A DNA stretch of 60,230 nucleotides from Acidobacteriota bacterium (GCA_003225295.1 QHYZ01000092.1:1-60230), one strand, 5' to 3'. Positions 25,139 to 34,262 are shown, numbered from the stretch's first letter. Notes: a model not told the origin generated them from the letters alone. Translations and numbers: made by a program.

Positions 25139-28135
25139 TCAGTTCCCGCCTCCCGCCTGGCCCGTGGAGGAACTCTGCACCAAGCCCAGGACTCGTGACT
25201 CGCGCCACTGCTTGAGCAGCGCTTCGCGCTTCTTGCTCAGGTCGCGACCGTCGCGCACGGCCGGATACGGGACGTTTGCGCCCATCAATCCCTGCCACTG
25301 GATGAGGTTGAATTTCGCGGCGTCCACGCGATCTTCACGACTGAAGTCGAAGCCTTCCGTCTTTGCGGCCCAGTAGGCAGCGGTGTGCGTCGGCTTGGCG
25401 TAAAACGCAGACAGCGCATTCTTCTTCAGCGTGTTTTTCGCGGTGGCCACCGGCAAGGGCAGTTGTGTATTGCGCAAGATGTCCGGCACGATGGAATTGA
25501 AACCCCACTTCTTGGTGTTCTTCGAGAAGATATCGCTCATGGGACGGTCCAACGCGTCGTACGTGCCCAGGTGCTCGATCCCCAGGATGTCGACGATAGT
25601 GGCGATCATGCTGACGGTGGTGTATTTCGTGGACACCACCGCTCCTTGCTTCACGTACGGCCCGGCCACGAACGCGATGCTGCGATGCGCATCCACGTGA
25701 TCCGGCCCGTCCTGTGCGTCGTCTTCCACTACGAACACGAGCGTATTGCCGCTGTAGCGCTTGCTCTTGGCCACCTTCTCCACGATGCGCCCCACGGCGT
25801 AGTCATTGTCGGCCGTCTGAATCTCCGGTGTGTTCACGCCGTCGATGGCCGTGCCAAAGTTACCGGTGTGGTCGTGCATCACGCGCACGAATTCCAGGTT
25901 AGGAAGATTGCCGTTCGCTTCGAATTGGTCGAATTCCCGCGCCCATTCATCCACGCGGTAGAAGTCCGGGAAGTGGTTGTCGTAGCCGCGGAAGAACTGA
26001 TCTGTGATCGGGCGCAGTGCCGCTTTTGTAGCGGCGGAAACTGGAGTGTTCGAATCGGATGGATGACGGAGCAGTGGCGCCCCACCCGAGGCGACCGGGA
26101 CGCTGTACGGCCCGAGGTCGATGAAGAATCCGTAGTTGCGCACGTTCAAGCCCGCGCGAAGCGCGGAATCCCACAGATAGCCGGCGCCTTCTTCGCCTTC
26201 CGGACTGTCCGGAGCGGAAATATCGGCGGTACCGAGCAGCAGGTTATTTGCAACGCTTGGCGGCAGACTGTCATACGCGGGGAACGCCGCGGCGCGTTCT
26301 TGCGGCGTGCCAAATCCGACGTTCACGTTGCGATTGGTGCCCTCGTAGTCATAGTTCAAGCCGCGACCAGCGTAGTTGATGGGCTCGGTCTTCTCGATGG
26401 TGTCTGCGGCTCGCGCGGAGGTCGACCAGTTCCAGCCGTCTCCACTCACCTCGCCGCTGTCGTAGAAGTTATCCAAATCGACGAAGCTGGCGGCCAGCGC
26501 GTGAAGATTCGCCGTCAACGGCTGCGGGTATACCACGATCGAGGGATCGCCGTTGCCTTTGCCGAGGTCGCCCAGGATCTGGTCGTAGGTGCGGTTTTCT
26601 TTTACGATGTAAATGACGTGCCCAATCTTCTCATGAAGGAAGCCCATAATGCCCACATCGGCACCATTTTGCTGTGCACTATAGTTGTTGTTCTGGGCCA
26701 CCTGAGCGGTCAGTTCTTCCAAGGCATCTCCATGCGGCACGGGCAGCGTCAAGAACCCGGCTTTCGTGAGCTGCCAAGCATAGGAATTTGATGCGGCGCA
26801 ACCTGCTTCGGTGCCACTCGGCAGCAGTGAAGCGGCGTCGCGGCAATTCTGCGGATTGGGCCCGGCGTTGCTCTTCCCGTTGACGACGTAGAGCATCGAG
26901 CCGTCGGCACTCACGCTGACTGAATTCGGATACCAGCCGGTGGGAACCAAGCCGCGCAATTCGCTTTTGGCGCCGGAAGGGCCGTTGCTTCCGGCACTCT
27001 GAGCCGCAAGATGAATTACGGCCACGGAATTGGCGCCGCCGTTGGTCACGTACAAGTAACCGCCATCGGGTGACCCGGCCACGCTGTTCGGGCTGCTTCC
27101 CTTAAAGCCACTGTTGTTGGCGAAAACGGATTTTGGCGCGGTCGTGCCAATCTCCTCGATGACCTGGTGTGTCTTGGTATTTATCACCGCCACGGAGTCG
27201 CTGCTGGATTCCGTTACGTAGAGACGCGTTTCCTTGGGATTGAGCGCGATGCGCGTTGGTTGCCCTTTCAGGCGAATGCGCTCGGCAATCGCTGGCGAAT
27301 TCGTGGATATATCCACGACCACGATTTCGCGGTCGCGTGCGCTCGAAACGAAGGCGGTCGAGCTGCCCTGGATGGCCACCCACACTGGATACTCTCCTCC
27401 TGGCACGCCGTTGCCCGGGCGAAGGTCCAGTTCGGCCAACACCTTGCGCCCGGCGATGTCCACCAGGCTGATCGAATCGTTTTCATAATTCGCCACCACC
27501 AGCCGCTTGCCGTCTGCGGTCAATGCCAAGCCCATTGCACCCGGGGTGATGTTCCCCAAAGCCAGCGCCGCGGGATGACCTAGTTTTACCGGAGCGCCGC
27601 TCTCGGCCCAGCTGCTTCCATTCCAGTCGTAGAAATGAACGTTGTCATCCGGCCCGCCACTGACGTAAAACTCCTTCCCGGTCGCATTAAACGCGAGCCC
27701 GTCGAAAGCGCTAGGCACTTGAAGGACCTGTGTTTCGAGAGGCTTCCCGCCGGAAATATCAAAGACAAAAATATATTCGTTGGACTCGTCGGCATTGGAG
27801 TTTCCAAGATTCGGGCCCGCGGTAATATTTTGGCTGTTGTAGCCGCTGGTAAGAATGAGCAGCGTGTGTCCTTCGGGACTGATTGCCGTGGTTACCGCTT
27901 GCCCGACGGTAAAGCTCGGATCGAACGACAGTCCCGGATTCAACCGCTGGAACGACGACCCGGGAGCGGCCGATGGTGTGATGTGCAGGCCCGTCGGAAT
28001 GAAGGTGCCTCTCTCCAAGACGGGGTCATCTGCCCTGGCGGAAACCACACCTCCCATGCTGATAAAACTCGAGATGGCCAGCGCAAGTGTGGACACAACC
28101 ACCTGCGGCCGGCGGGTTCGGCCATTCCGCAACAT
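25139..28135 (-). CDS. Secreted beta-propeller protein fused to a phosphoesterase domain
   Basis: The 998-residue protein begins with a signal peptide. Residues ~60-430 form a YncE-type beta-propeller with repeated blades (GLAFNATGKEFYVSGG, KRLVVANYENDSISLVDI, TRLYVTESSSDSVAVINT, GYLYVTNGGANSVAVIHL). Residues ~500-880 are an acid phosphatase/phospholipase C-like phosphoesterase, opening with IGHVIYIVKENRTYDQILGDL and containing FVDLDNFYDSGEVSGDGWNW and LVFVVEDDAQDGPDHVDAHR, where the metal-binding Asp and His residues are expected. The C-terminal ~90 residues are helical. AGGAGG six bases before ATG 28135 is an excellent ribosome site. It probably removes phosphate from extracellular organic esters, but the substrate is inferred from family only. 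Confidence 0.88.
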   Translation of the reverse strand: MLRNGRTRRPQVVVSTLALAISSFISMGGVVSARADDPVLERGTFIPTGLHITPSAAPGSSFQRLNPGLSFDPSFTVGQAVTTAISPEGHTLLILTSGYNSQNITAGPNLGNSNADESNEYIFVFDISGGKPLETQVLQVPSAFDGLAFNATGKEFYVSGGPDDNVHFYDWNGSSWAESGAPVKLGHPAALALGNITPGAMGLALTADGKRLVVANYENDSISLVDIAGRKVLAELDLRPGNGVPGGEYPVWVAIQGSSTAFVSSARDREIVVVDISTNSPAIAERIRLKGQPTRIALNPKETRLYVTESSSDSVAVINTKTHQVIEEIGTTAPKSVFANNSGFKGSSPNSVAGSPDGGYLYVTNGGANSVAVIHLAAQSAGSNGPSGAKSELRGLVPTGWYPNSVSVSADGSMLYVVNGKSNAGPNPQNCRDAASLLPSGTEAGCAASNSYAWQLTKAGFLTLPVPHGDALEELTAQVAQNNNYSAQQNGADVGIMGFLHEKIGHVIYIVKENRTYDQILGDLGKGNGDPSIVVYPQPLTANLHALAASFVDLDNFYDSGEVSGDGWNWSTSARAADTIEKTEPINYAGRGLNYDYEGTNRNVNVGFGTPQERAAAFPAYDSLPPSVANNLLLGTADISAPDSPEGEEGAGYLWDSALRAGLNVRNYGFFIDLGPYSVPVASGGAPLLRHPSDSNTPVSAATKAALRPITDQFFRGYDNHFPDFYRVDEWAREFDQFEANGNLPNLEFVRVMHDHTGNFGTAIDGVNTPEIQTADNDYAVGRIVEKVAKSKRYSGNTLVFVVEDDAQDGPDHVDAHRSIAFVAGPYVKQGAVVSTKYTTVSMIATIVDILGIEHLGTYDALDRPMSDIFSKNTKKWGFNSIVPDILRNTQLPLPVATAKNTLKKNALSAFYAKPTHTAAYWAAKTEGFDFSREDRVDAAKFNLIQWQGLMGANVPYPAVRDGRDLSKKREALLKQWRESRVLGLVQSSSTGQAGGGN

Positions 28136-28404
28136 GTGTTACCTCCTGTTTACTCTGCAGTTCTCGGGGTCTTAGTCGAGTGGACCCTCTACAACGGCTC
28201 TTTTCAAAGCGTTTGGCTGAGGTCCATCAAGTTAGGCGGGCTTTGTTTCAGAAGCTTCTTCCGAAAATGAATAATCCGCAAATCTTTTTTAATCTGATGT
28301 GTATGTTGCAATTTTTCGGCGGTAGGCGATTGCGCGTGAGTCCCGACCAATCCAACGCTTGGAACCTTGGACCCTCACGTGAACTCTCTTTTCTGAACGC
28401 CTCT

Positions 28405-29460
28405 CTACCTGGGCGCGGCCTGCGTCTCTGGGGCTGTCAGCTCCGTCACCAGGAACTCCATCACGGCGCGCGCATCTTCCCCACCGCGTTTGAGTCGGTC
28501 GTCGGCCTTCTGAAAAGCCCGCAGGCCTCCTAGCAAGCGCTGCCGGGAGATCTTCCTGGCGTTCTGGAGTGCCAGTTCGGCCTGTTCAGGTCTCATGCCA
28601 AGGGTGCGCGCGGCCTGCCAGCCATTGGCTACACCCTTCAGCTCGCTGGCCTCGATCAATTTGCGGTACATCCAGGTCATCGCACCAAGCATCGGCAACG
28701 GCTCTTCCCCATCACGCAGCAAACGGTCGAGGAACTCCAGCGCTTTTTTCGGCTGGCGCGATGCCAGCATGTCCGCCAATTCCCAAACCGTCGTGGTCTT
28801 TTCCGAAATTACCATCGCGCGCACATCCTGCCGCCGGATCAGTTTTCTCTCTCCCGCATAGGTTGCCAGCTTCCCGATTTCCGTTTTCAATCGCATCAAA
28901 TCCGCTGCCACAAACTCCGCCAAATCCTCCGCGGCGCCCTTTTCGAATTCCACGTCCTCTTCTTTGGCCATCACTCGAGCGAGTGCCGTCGCCGACGCCA
29001 GCCTCTCCTCCACTTTCTCGCCCAGCCCGCAATCCACCACCAATGTTTTCTCCGCCAGCAGCTTCCCCAATTTCATCCGTTGATCCAGCCCCGTCGCTTC
29101 TAGCACCAGTACCGTAAATGGCGCTGGATCTTCGAGATACGCGCCGACCTGGGCCACGGCCTCGTCCCGGTGCTTCTCCCCGAGCTTCTCGATCGCTTGC
29201 ACATCCTCGAGGAATACCACCTGTTGCGGTGAAAGCATGGGAAACGTCTGCGCTTGTTCGAACGCCGCCTGCGTCTCATCGCGCTCCGCCGAATACCGCG
29301 ACACCGCCCAGGTCCGCGATGCTTCGGTCACAAATCTTTCGATCAATTGAGTTCGGCAGGCGTCGCGAAGGTACGGCTCTTCCCCCAGCAGCAGAATTGC
29401 CGGAATGGGCTTGCCCTTCTCCAATTTCCACAGCAATTCTTGAGCCGATAGCCGCGCCAT
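28405..29460 (-). CDS. holA: DNA polymerase III subunit delta
   Basis: HolA is the clamp-loader subunit that opens the beta sliding clamp. The 351-residue protein shows the family opening (AQELLWKLEKGKPIPAILLLGEEPYLRD), the central block with LVLEATGLDQRMKLGKLL and the DLMRLKTEIGKLATYAG segment, and the C-terminal helical domain (AEQAELALQNARKISRQRLL). The ribosome site AGGGGAG supports ATG 29460. It lies 82 bases downstream of lptE, the lptE-holA adjacency that is widespread in Gram-negative bacteria. Confidence 0.93.
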   Translation of the reverse strand: MARLSAQELLWKLEKGKPIPAILLLGEEPYLRDACRTQLIERFVTEASRTWAVSRYSAERDETQAAFEQAQTFPMLSPQQVVFLEDVQAIEKLGEKHRDEAVAQVGAYLEDPAPFTVLVLEATGLDQRMKLGKLLAEKTLVVDCGLGEKVEERLASATALARVMAKEEDVEFEKGAAEDLAEFVAADLMRLKTEIGKLATYAGERKLIRRQDVRAMVISEKTTTVWELADMLASRQPKKALEFLDRLLRDGEEPLPMLGAMTWMYRKLIEASELKGVANGWQAARTLGMRPEQAELALQNARKISRQRLLGGLRAFQKADDRLKRGGEDARAVMEFLVTELTAPETQAAPR

Positions 29461-29542
29461 GTGCTCCCCTTCACGTCCTAATGGACGAATCTCTCGACTC
29501 CCTCAGGCATACTCATTTCGCGCAGCCGTCGTTAAGTCTCCT

Positions 29543-30091
29543 CTAATAATTCTCCACCACCGCCGCCACCAGCCGCGCCGCAAACTCTTGCGCCATGCGG
29601 TCCAGTGCCGGGTCTTGCTCTTCAAAAAAGTTCCTGATGCTGCTTGCGTTGTTCACGTCCGTGGAAATCTCGTACTGATTGCGGAAAATAAAATTGTCCG
29701 TGTGATAGAGAATCTTCCCCGTCTCGCGTTCTTCGAACGAGATCTCGCACTTCAAGGTAACCAGCATGGTGGTCGCGCGCCCCGTCGCCGTATCAAACAG
29801 CAGCGGTACCGCTTCCACACTCAGGACCTTGCCCCGCAGCACGGCATCCCCGTTCGCCGGATCCGGCACCACGCGATAGGAAGTCTTCGCTAGGAATTCA
29901 TGCACCGTGGCCGTCGTTAATCTCTGTTCGATGCGGTAACTGGTCGTTTTGTTTTCGAGCGCCGGCACAGCAATTACATGGATGCTCTTCGGCAGCGAGT
30001 TGCTCCGCTCCGCCACGTGATATCCGCAGCCCGCCGCTGCCAGACACAGCACCACTGACATCCCCAGACACGCCGTGTTTCCCCCATTCAT
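29543..30091 (-). CDS. lptE: LPS-assembly lipoprotein LptE
   Basis: LptE is the outer-membrane lipoprotein that plugs LptD and helps insert LPS. A lipoprotein signal peptide ends in AAAGC with the lipidated Cys near residue 22, followed by GYHV, the usual start of mature LptE. The body has SIHVIAVPALENKTTSYRIEQ and the ATTMLVTLKCEISFEERETG strand region of the family. The 182-residue length is normal. The ATG overlaps the stop of the Asd-like gene by four bases (ATGA). The gene order with holA supports the call and shows that the organism has an LPS-bearing outer membrane. Confidence 0.88.
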   Translation of the reverse strand: MNGGNTACLGMSVVLCLAAAGCGYHVAERSNSLPKSIHVIAVPALENKTTSYRIEQRLTTATVHEFLAKTSYRVVPDPANGDAVLRGKVLSVEAVPLLFDTATGRATTMLVTLKCEISFEERETGKILYHTDNFIFRNQYEISTDVNNASSIRNFFEEQDPALDRMAQEFAARLVAAVVENY

Positions 30092-31095
30092 TCCGCGAGT
30101 TTCTCCGCCAGCTTTACCGCATTCGCCGCTGGCAATCGAACATTATCAGCTGCACCCCAGAACCACCAAGTCCCGGGCTTGGACGGCTCACCCTGCGCTG
30201 CGCCCAGCTGGATGGCCACCGCTTCCGCGCCGGTCACATTGCTCGGAGTTTCTGGCGGTTGAAGAACGGAAAAGCCTGCCGCCTTGCATGCGCTGACGAC
30301 CCTCGCTGTATCCACGGAAGGGTCCAGCTCCCCGCAGGCAGAAAACGTGACGCCGTAAAATACCGGCACATGCACCAACTGAATCGCGGGAACCACGGCC
30401 GTGCCGCGAAGGCAGGAGCGCACCTCTGTTCTGAGAATTGCCAACGCTTGGCGTAGATCGATTCGGCTGGCAGGCCCAAACCGATCCAGGGTATTGAAGG
30501 CTACTTGCGCATCGAATACTTGCTTCCCAGTATTTTGAAACGAAAGCAACTGACTCGTCTGGGTTTCCAATTCTTCGATGCCTCGTTTTCCTGCCGCGGA
30601 AACGGGTTGGAGCACGATAGAAGTAAGTCGGCTTAAACCGAGGTCTTGCAAGGATAAAGACAAGCGCACCATAGCTTCGGCGACGGCGGAGGGAATGAAC
30701 GTGCGTGTGGGCTTCCCGGGAAGGACTTCGCCGCGAAGTTTCTCCAGACCCGGAAACCATGCCAAGGAGTTGGCGCCTGCCGCCGAGTGACCTGACAGGT
30801 CGATAGTCACAGCCCCGCTGCGGTGCGCCAGTTCGAGATTCGCGAGTGTGAATTCGAACGAACTGGTGAAAAACACATATCGCGCGCGGTCGAAGCTGCT
30901 TTCTTCCACCGGCTGAATTACCGCCGGCTCTCCGCCCGCTTCAGTCAACGTTCCCACGGCGCTTTCCTCATCGACCAGCCGTAAATCCCATTCCGCGAAC
31001 CGGCTTTCCTCCAGCAACGACTTCAGTTCCGCGCCAAGCAGCGAAGACGCACCCGCAATCACGATGTGTCTGGAATCCCGTTCAAACGAAGGCAT
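30088..31095 (-). CDS. Aspartate-semialdehyde dehydrogenase-like protein lacking catalytic residues
   Basis: The 335-residue protein keeps the Asd/ArgC architecture: a Rossmann start VIAGASSLLGAELKSLL (about 12-28), the middle block VLQPVSAAGKRGIEEL (about 161-176) and a C-terminal dimerisation domain. At the active site the usual NPNC is replaced by IPSAV (about 134-138), so the catalytic Cys is gone. The usual GH of the second signature is GV in HVPVFYGVT (242-250), so the catalytic His is lost too. It therefore cannot act as a normal dehydrogenase and resembles the USG-1 branch of the family. It starts three bases after the pssA stop and overlaps lptE by four, so it is tightly held in an envelope operon. 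A structural or regulatory role is inference. Confidence 0.82.
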   Translation of the reverse strand: MPSFERDSRHIVIAGASSLLGAELKSLLEESRFAEWDLRLVDEESAVGTLTEAGGEPAVIQPVEESSFDRARYVFFTSSFEFTLANLELAHRSGAVTIDLSGHSAAGANSLAWFPGLEKLRGEVLPGKPTRTFIPSAVAEAMVRLSLSLQDLGLSRLTSIVLQPVSAAGKRGIEELETQTSQLLSFQNTGKQVFDAQVAFNTLDRFGPASRIDLRQALAILRTEVRSCLRGTAVVPAIQLVHVPVFYGVTFSACGELDPSVDTARVVSACKAAGFSVLQPPETPSNVTGAEAVAIQLGAAQGEPSKPGTWWFWGAADNVRLPAANAVKLAEKLAE

Positions 31096-31098
31096 GAA

Positions 31099-31935
31099 TC
31101 ACGCGGTCCGCGAAACCAAACGATGGCGCACGAAGCGCGCCAGGTGCAGCGCGACGCCTAGTGCCGCGTAGCCGCACGCCAGCATTACCAGCACGTACTC
31201 CGAATACACCCAGATCATCCCCGCCAGCAAGATAAGGACAACGATCAGAAAAGCTGGCTGCTTTCGGGTCCACGGAATGTCTTTGAAGCTGTAGTAGCGG
31301 ATGGTGCTGGTCATCAGCCCACCGAGACCCGCAGCCAGCAAGAACCACGCCACCGACCACCGCCAATCCTGCACCGGCCCAAATCTATGAAACCCGTGCA
31401 CCAGCGCAGCGATCACTCCCGCCGCCGCAGGCGTAGGCATTCCCACAAAATACTTTGAGCCGCCGGGCGCCATTCCTTTGACATTGAACCGCGCTAGGCG
31501 CCACGCGCAGCAGATCAAGAACGCCAAGCAGCATAGCCAGCCAAATCTCCCAAGATGGTGAAACGCTTCTCCTCCCAAGCCCACGACACTTCGCACGCCC
31601 CAGGCATACGCCAGGATGGCGGGCGCAATCCCGAAACTCACGACGTCCGCCAGTGAGTCAAACTGTATGCCGAAGTCCGTGTTCGCCCCCAATAGACGCG
31701 CTAGCCGTCCGTCCAGTGAATCAAACAGGATCGCGAACCCGATAGCCTTGGCGGCATGATTAAAATCCTCCGGCGCCCCTAACAACGCGGCAACCACGGC
31801 GTAATACCCGCACAAGAGATTCGCCGAAGTAAACACGGAGGGGATCAGAAAGATTCCCCGACGCAGCCGGTGATTCTTTATGCGCCGCTCTTGAAACGGC
31901 ATTTCGTGCTGTTCGCGATCGGGCATGGTTACCAT
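31099..31935 (-). CDS. pssA: CDP-diacylglycerol-serine O-phosphatidyltransferase
   Basis: PssA makes phosphatidylserine from CDP-diacylglycerol and serine in the inner membrane. The CDP-alcohol phosphatidyltransferase signature is complete: DGRLARLLGANTDFGIQFD, preceded by DSL and followed by SLADVVSFGIAPA. About eight hydrophobic helices span the 278 residues. The frame could start at ATG 31935, inside the end of psd, or at ATG 31926, two bases after the psd stop; both are compatible with coupling. Together with psd it supplies phosphatidylethanolamine. Confidence 0.95.
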   Translation of the reverse strand: MVTMPDREQHEMPFQERRIKNHRLRRGIFLIPSVFTSANLLCGYYAVVAALLGAPEDFNHAAKAIGFAILFDSLDGRLARLLGANTDFGIQFDSLADVVSFGIAPAILAYAWGVRSVVGLGGEAFHHLGRFGWLCCLAFLICCAWRLARFNVKGMAPGGSKYFVGMPTPAAAGVIAALVHGFHRFGPVQDWRWSVAWFLLAAGLGGLMTSTIRYYSFKDIPWTRKQPAFLIVVLILLAGMIWVYSEYVLVMLACGYAALGVALHLARFVRHRLVSRTA

Positions 31936-32612
31936 TGCTTCCCCACCGCGGTTAGATTTGCTTCTGTCTCTGCGGTACTCGATTTACCGGCCACAGGTTT
32001 CGCAGGCCACCGGGCGAGCACGCTTGATCCGCCCTTTACGTTCTCCCCCAGCTTCACCAGGATCTCCGCATCTTGCGGGACCCACACGTCCACCCGCGAC
32101 CCGAATCGTACCAGTCCAATGCGCTCTCCGCGAGCCACCTTTTCGCCGGCCTTCTTCCAGGAGACAACTCTCCGTGCGATCAGTCCGGCAATCTGCTTGA
32201 ACACCATTTCCCCGGCATCCGTCGAGAGCGTGAACACATTTTGTTCGTTTTCTGCCGACGCATGTTCTCGCATCGCCGCCAGAAATTTCCCTGGGCGGTA
32301 TTCCATCTTGGTAATTGTTCCCGCAGCCGGCGAACGGTTGACATGCACGTTCCACACGGCCAGAAAAATACTCACTCGCTTTCCCGGCTTTCCCTTGCTC
32401 TCCTCATCCGTGACCACCACCACGCGGCCGTCACCGGGAGACACCACCGCCCCGAGTTCCGTGGGAATCACGCGCTCCGGATCGCGAAAGAAGCAGAAGA
32501 CGAACGCGGCGAGCAACACCAGCACGACCGCCGCCACATACCAATGCAGCAACAAACTGACACCGCCCAGCACCAGCGGCGGCAATCCGAAGTAGTAGCC
32601 CTCTTTGACCAT
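31929..32612 (-). CDS. psd: Phosphatidylserine decarboxylase, short PSD type
   Basis: Psd converts phosphatidylserine to phosphatidylethanolamine with a self-made pyruvoyl group. The motif LVRFGSRVDVWVP near residue 172 contains the Gly-Ser cleavage site of the short PSD type; the Ser becomes the pyruvoyl of the alpha chain. A membrane helix region lies at residues 8-45, and IFLAVWNVHVNRSP is another family block. ATG 32612 gives MVKEGYYFGLPP, the common N-terminus; ATG 32636 would add eight residues. The stop TAA overlaps the pssA frame. This gene pair indicates that phosphatidylethanolamine is a membrane lipid of this organism. Confidence 0.93.
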   Translation of the reverse strand: MVKEGYYFGLPPLVLGGVSLLLHWYVAAVVLVLLAAFVFCFFRDPERVIPTELGAVVSPGDGRVVVVTDEESKGKPGKRVSIFLAVWNVHVNRSPAAGTITKMEYRPGKFLAAMREHASAENEQNVFTLSTDAGEMVFKQIAGLIARRVVSWKKAGEKVARGERIGLVRFGSRVDVWVPQDAEILVKLGENVKGGSSVLARWPAKPVAGKSSTAETEANLTAVGKQW

Positions 32613-32706
32613 GCTCCCCTGAGCAGACCCCCACATTTCTCTGCGCAGCTTTCGCGCGGCGAGCGCGCATGGTCATTCTACGACAGAATCACGGTCGATA
32701 AAGTCG

Positions 32707-32949
32707 TTATTGGGTGTAATTGGAACGGGTGCGTATGATACGTGCGGCAATCCGCTCCATCTCATCCTTGCAGTGGAGCTTCATTTTCTTCAGTTTGATT
32801 TCTTCCAGGAGGTCTTCCGAATTCAGGTAGGGCGACTTGGAGATTCTCTGCAGTTCTGCTTCGTATTGCCGGTGTTGCTCTGCCAGACGCTGATACTCGG
32901 CGTCTGTCTCAAAAGGTATGTCCCGAGGTGTCCGCTGCGCACTGGCCAT
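32707..32949 (-). CDS. DUF465/YdcH-family small helical protein
   Basis: This 80-residue protein has the DUF465 core: AEYQRLAEQHRQYEAELQRI, a short break, then LLEEIKLKKMKLHCKDEMERI. Both helices would pack as a coiled-coil hairpin. Members are common and small, with no settled function. ATG 32949 has a strong GGGAGGAA ribosome site; the longer frame to 33027 crosses the promoter at 33000-33027 and is rejected. It is the first gene behind that promoter and lies about 95 bases upstream of psd. Confidence 0.85.
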   Translation of the reverse strand: MASAQRTPRDIPFETDAEYQRLAEQHRQYEAELQRISKSPYLNSEDLLEEIKLKKMKLHCKDEMERIAARIIRTRSNYTQ

Positions 32950-32999
32950 GCGTTCCTCCCGAAAATTCCGTGAATGAGATGTGAGTACTACATAAACGC

Positions 33000-33027
33000 A
33001 AGATAGCACTCTGGCTTGCCGCGTCAA
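33000..33027 (-). promoter_or_regulatory. Sigma-70 promoter upstream of the DUF465-psd-pssA-asd-like-lptE cluster
   Basis: On the minus strand TTGACG (33027-33022), a 16-bp spacer ending in TGC, then TATCTT (33005-33000). TGC before the hexamer makes an extended -10. The predicted start near 32993 gives a leader of about 44 bases. Confidence 0.6.
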
Positions 33028-33045
33028 GAGGGTATTTACGAAATT

Positions 33046-33519
33046 TCAGGGGAGCTTCCTTTCCATCACCATCGCCGCCTCATCCGGATCGCGGTAATAG
33101 CGCGCGCGGCGCCCGGTTTTGGAAAAGTCATGCTCTTCGTAAAACGCAATTCCCGTTTGATTCGACTCGCGAACCTCTAAAAACACTCGGTTTACCCCGC
33201 GCGATCGAAACTCATCGAGCGCCGCCTTCAGCAGTGCTGCGCCTTGTCCTCGGCGTCGGCCAACCGCGGTGACCGCGAGATTCAGGATCTCCGACTCGTC
33301 CCCCACCTGGCGCCCGAGAATGAAACCCGTAACCTGCCCATCGTCCTCACTCACCAATGCCAGCACACCCGGCCAATCGAGCGCTTCCCGATACGCCTGT
33401 TCCGGCCAGTTGGCCGCTTCCGGAGCCTGGCGCAAAATCATGGTCACCGCCGCTGCGTCCCCAGGGCGAAACGCACGAATCGTTACTTCAACGCACTCGC
33501 GCCTGGTTTCAGCCGCCAT
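33046..33519 (-). CDS. rimI: Ribosomal-protein-alanine N-acetyltransferase RimI
   Basis: This is a GNAT acetyltransferase of the RimI type, which acetylates the N-terminus of ribosomal protein S18. The 157-residue protein shows VTIRAFRPGDAAAVTMIL at the start, the acetyl-CoA loop GRRRGQGAALL, the catalytic region FLEVRESNQTGIAFYEEHDF and RRARYYRDPDEAAMVM. The ATG at 33519 overlaps the tsaB gene end by eleven bases. A longer frame to 33636 is only the antisense-like extension into tsaB. The tsaB-rimI pairing is a classic bacterial arrangement. Confidence 0.92.
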   Translation of the reverse strand: MAAETRRECVEVTIRAFRPGDAAAVTMILRQAPEAANWPEQAYREALDWPGVLALVSEDDGQVTGFILGRQVGDESEILNLAVTAVGRRRGQGAALLKAALDEFRSRGVNRVFLEVRESNQTGIAFYEEHDFSKTGRRARYYRDPDEAAMVMERKLP

Positions 33520-34225
33520 GCGTCGTCCTTCCCTTCCAGAAAATTTCCGCGTCCGACCGCCGCACGTAATTTGCATCCAGGGCCAGTGCTTCCGTGAAAC
33601 GGCCCTCTGCCAATTCCGCCAATCCAATGCGCCCAATCATCGGTGCTCGCACGCTCGAAACGCGCTCTACTTTCTCCCGCCGCCTCTCTCGCGCTTTCCA
33701 CGCCTCTTCGGAAACAACGCACTCCGCATCCGCCGAAACCCACCCAATGCTTCCATCATTTCCAAATTCTGCCGCAGCTTCAACAAATTTGCCCGGTGCC
33801 ATCACCATCTCGGCACCCAACCGCGCTAGGCCCGTCCCCTCCCGTTGATAGATCGCCCCGAACACCTGACCTCGTTGTGCATTCGCAAACGCCGCCACTA
33901 GGGCTGCTCCCCCTGAGGCTTCCATTGCCAATGCTCGTAACCGCGAGACCGCCACAATTCGCTTTCCGTAAACCTCCGCCCAAGCTTTCACGGTTGTCAA
34001 ACCCACCCGCACCCCCGTAAACGAACCCGGCCCGGTGGCCACCGCGTAGGCCTCTACGTCCTCCATTTGAAGCTCGCTACCCTGCAAGCACTCACCAACC
34101 GCCGGGAGCAGCCACGAGGAATAGTCCTCCTGTGAATCGTGGGCCACCACCTTCAAGAGGCAATCTTCTTCTAGCACCGCCACACTGCCCCTTGAATCAC
34201 ACGTATCTATTGCCAGTACAATCAC
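33509..34225 (-). CDS. tsaB: tRNA threonylcarbamoyladenosine biosynthesis protein TsaB
   Basis: TsaB partners with TsaD and TsaE to place t6A at position 37 of ANN-decoding tRNAs. The protein has the ASKHA-fold opening IVLAIDTCDSRGSVAVL and the conserved block YAVATGPGSFTGVRVGL near residue 65. The length of 238 residues is typical. It starts with GTG at 34225; no ribosome site is visible, and a possible -10 box TAGAAT ends seven bases before, so the mRNA may be leaderless. tsaD is present at 39697-40818, but tsaE and tsaC are not in this window. Confidence 0.93.
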   Translation of the reverse strand: MIVLAIDTCDSRGSVAVLEEDCLLKVVAHDSQEDYSSWLLPAVGECLQGSELQMEDVEAYAVATGPGSFTGVRVGLTTVKAWAEVYGKRIVAVSRLRALAMEASGGAALVAAFANAQRGQVFGAIYQREGTGLARLGAEMVMAPGKFVEAAAEFGNDGSIGWVSADAECVVSEEAWKARERRREKVERVSSVRAPMIGRIGLAELAEGRFTEALALDANYVRRSDAEIFWKGRTTHGG

Positions 34226-34231
34226 ATCCGC

Positions 34232-34262
34232 ATTCTACCGTACTCTCGCTCTTGACTGCCAA
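34232..34262 (-). promoter_or_regulatory. Possible leaderless promoter of tsaB
   Basis: TAGAAT at 34237-34232 is followed by six bases and then the GTG start, so transcription would start on or next to the start codon. The best -35 is TTGGCA (34262-34257), but the 19-bp spacer is long. Suggestive only. Confidence 0.35.

Noticed and set aside
25385-26791. 468-codon plus-strand frame opposite the propeller-phosphoesterase gene
   Set aside because: Antisense shadow of a gene with a strong ribosome site and family motifs.
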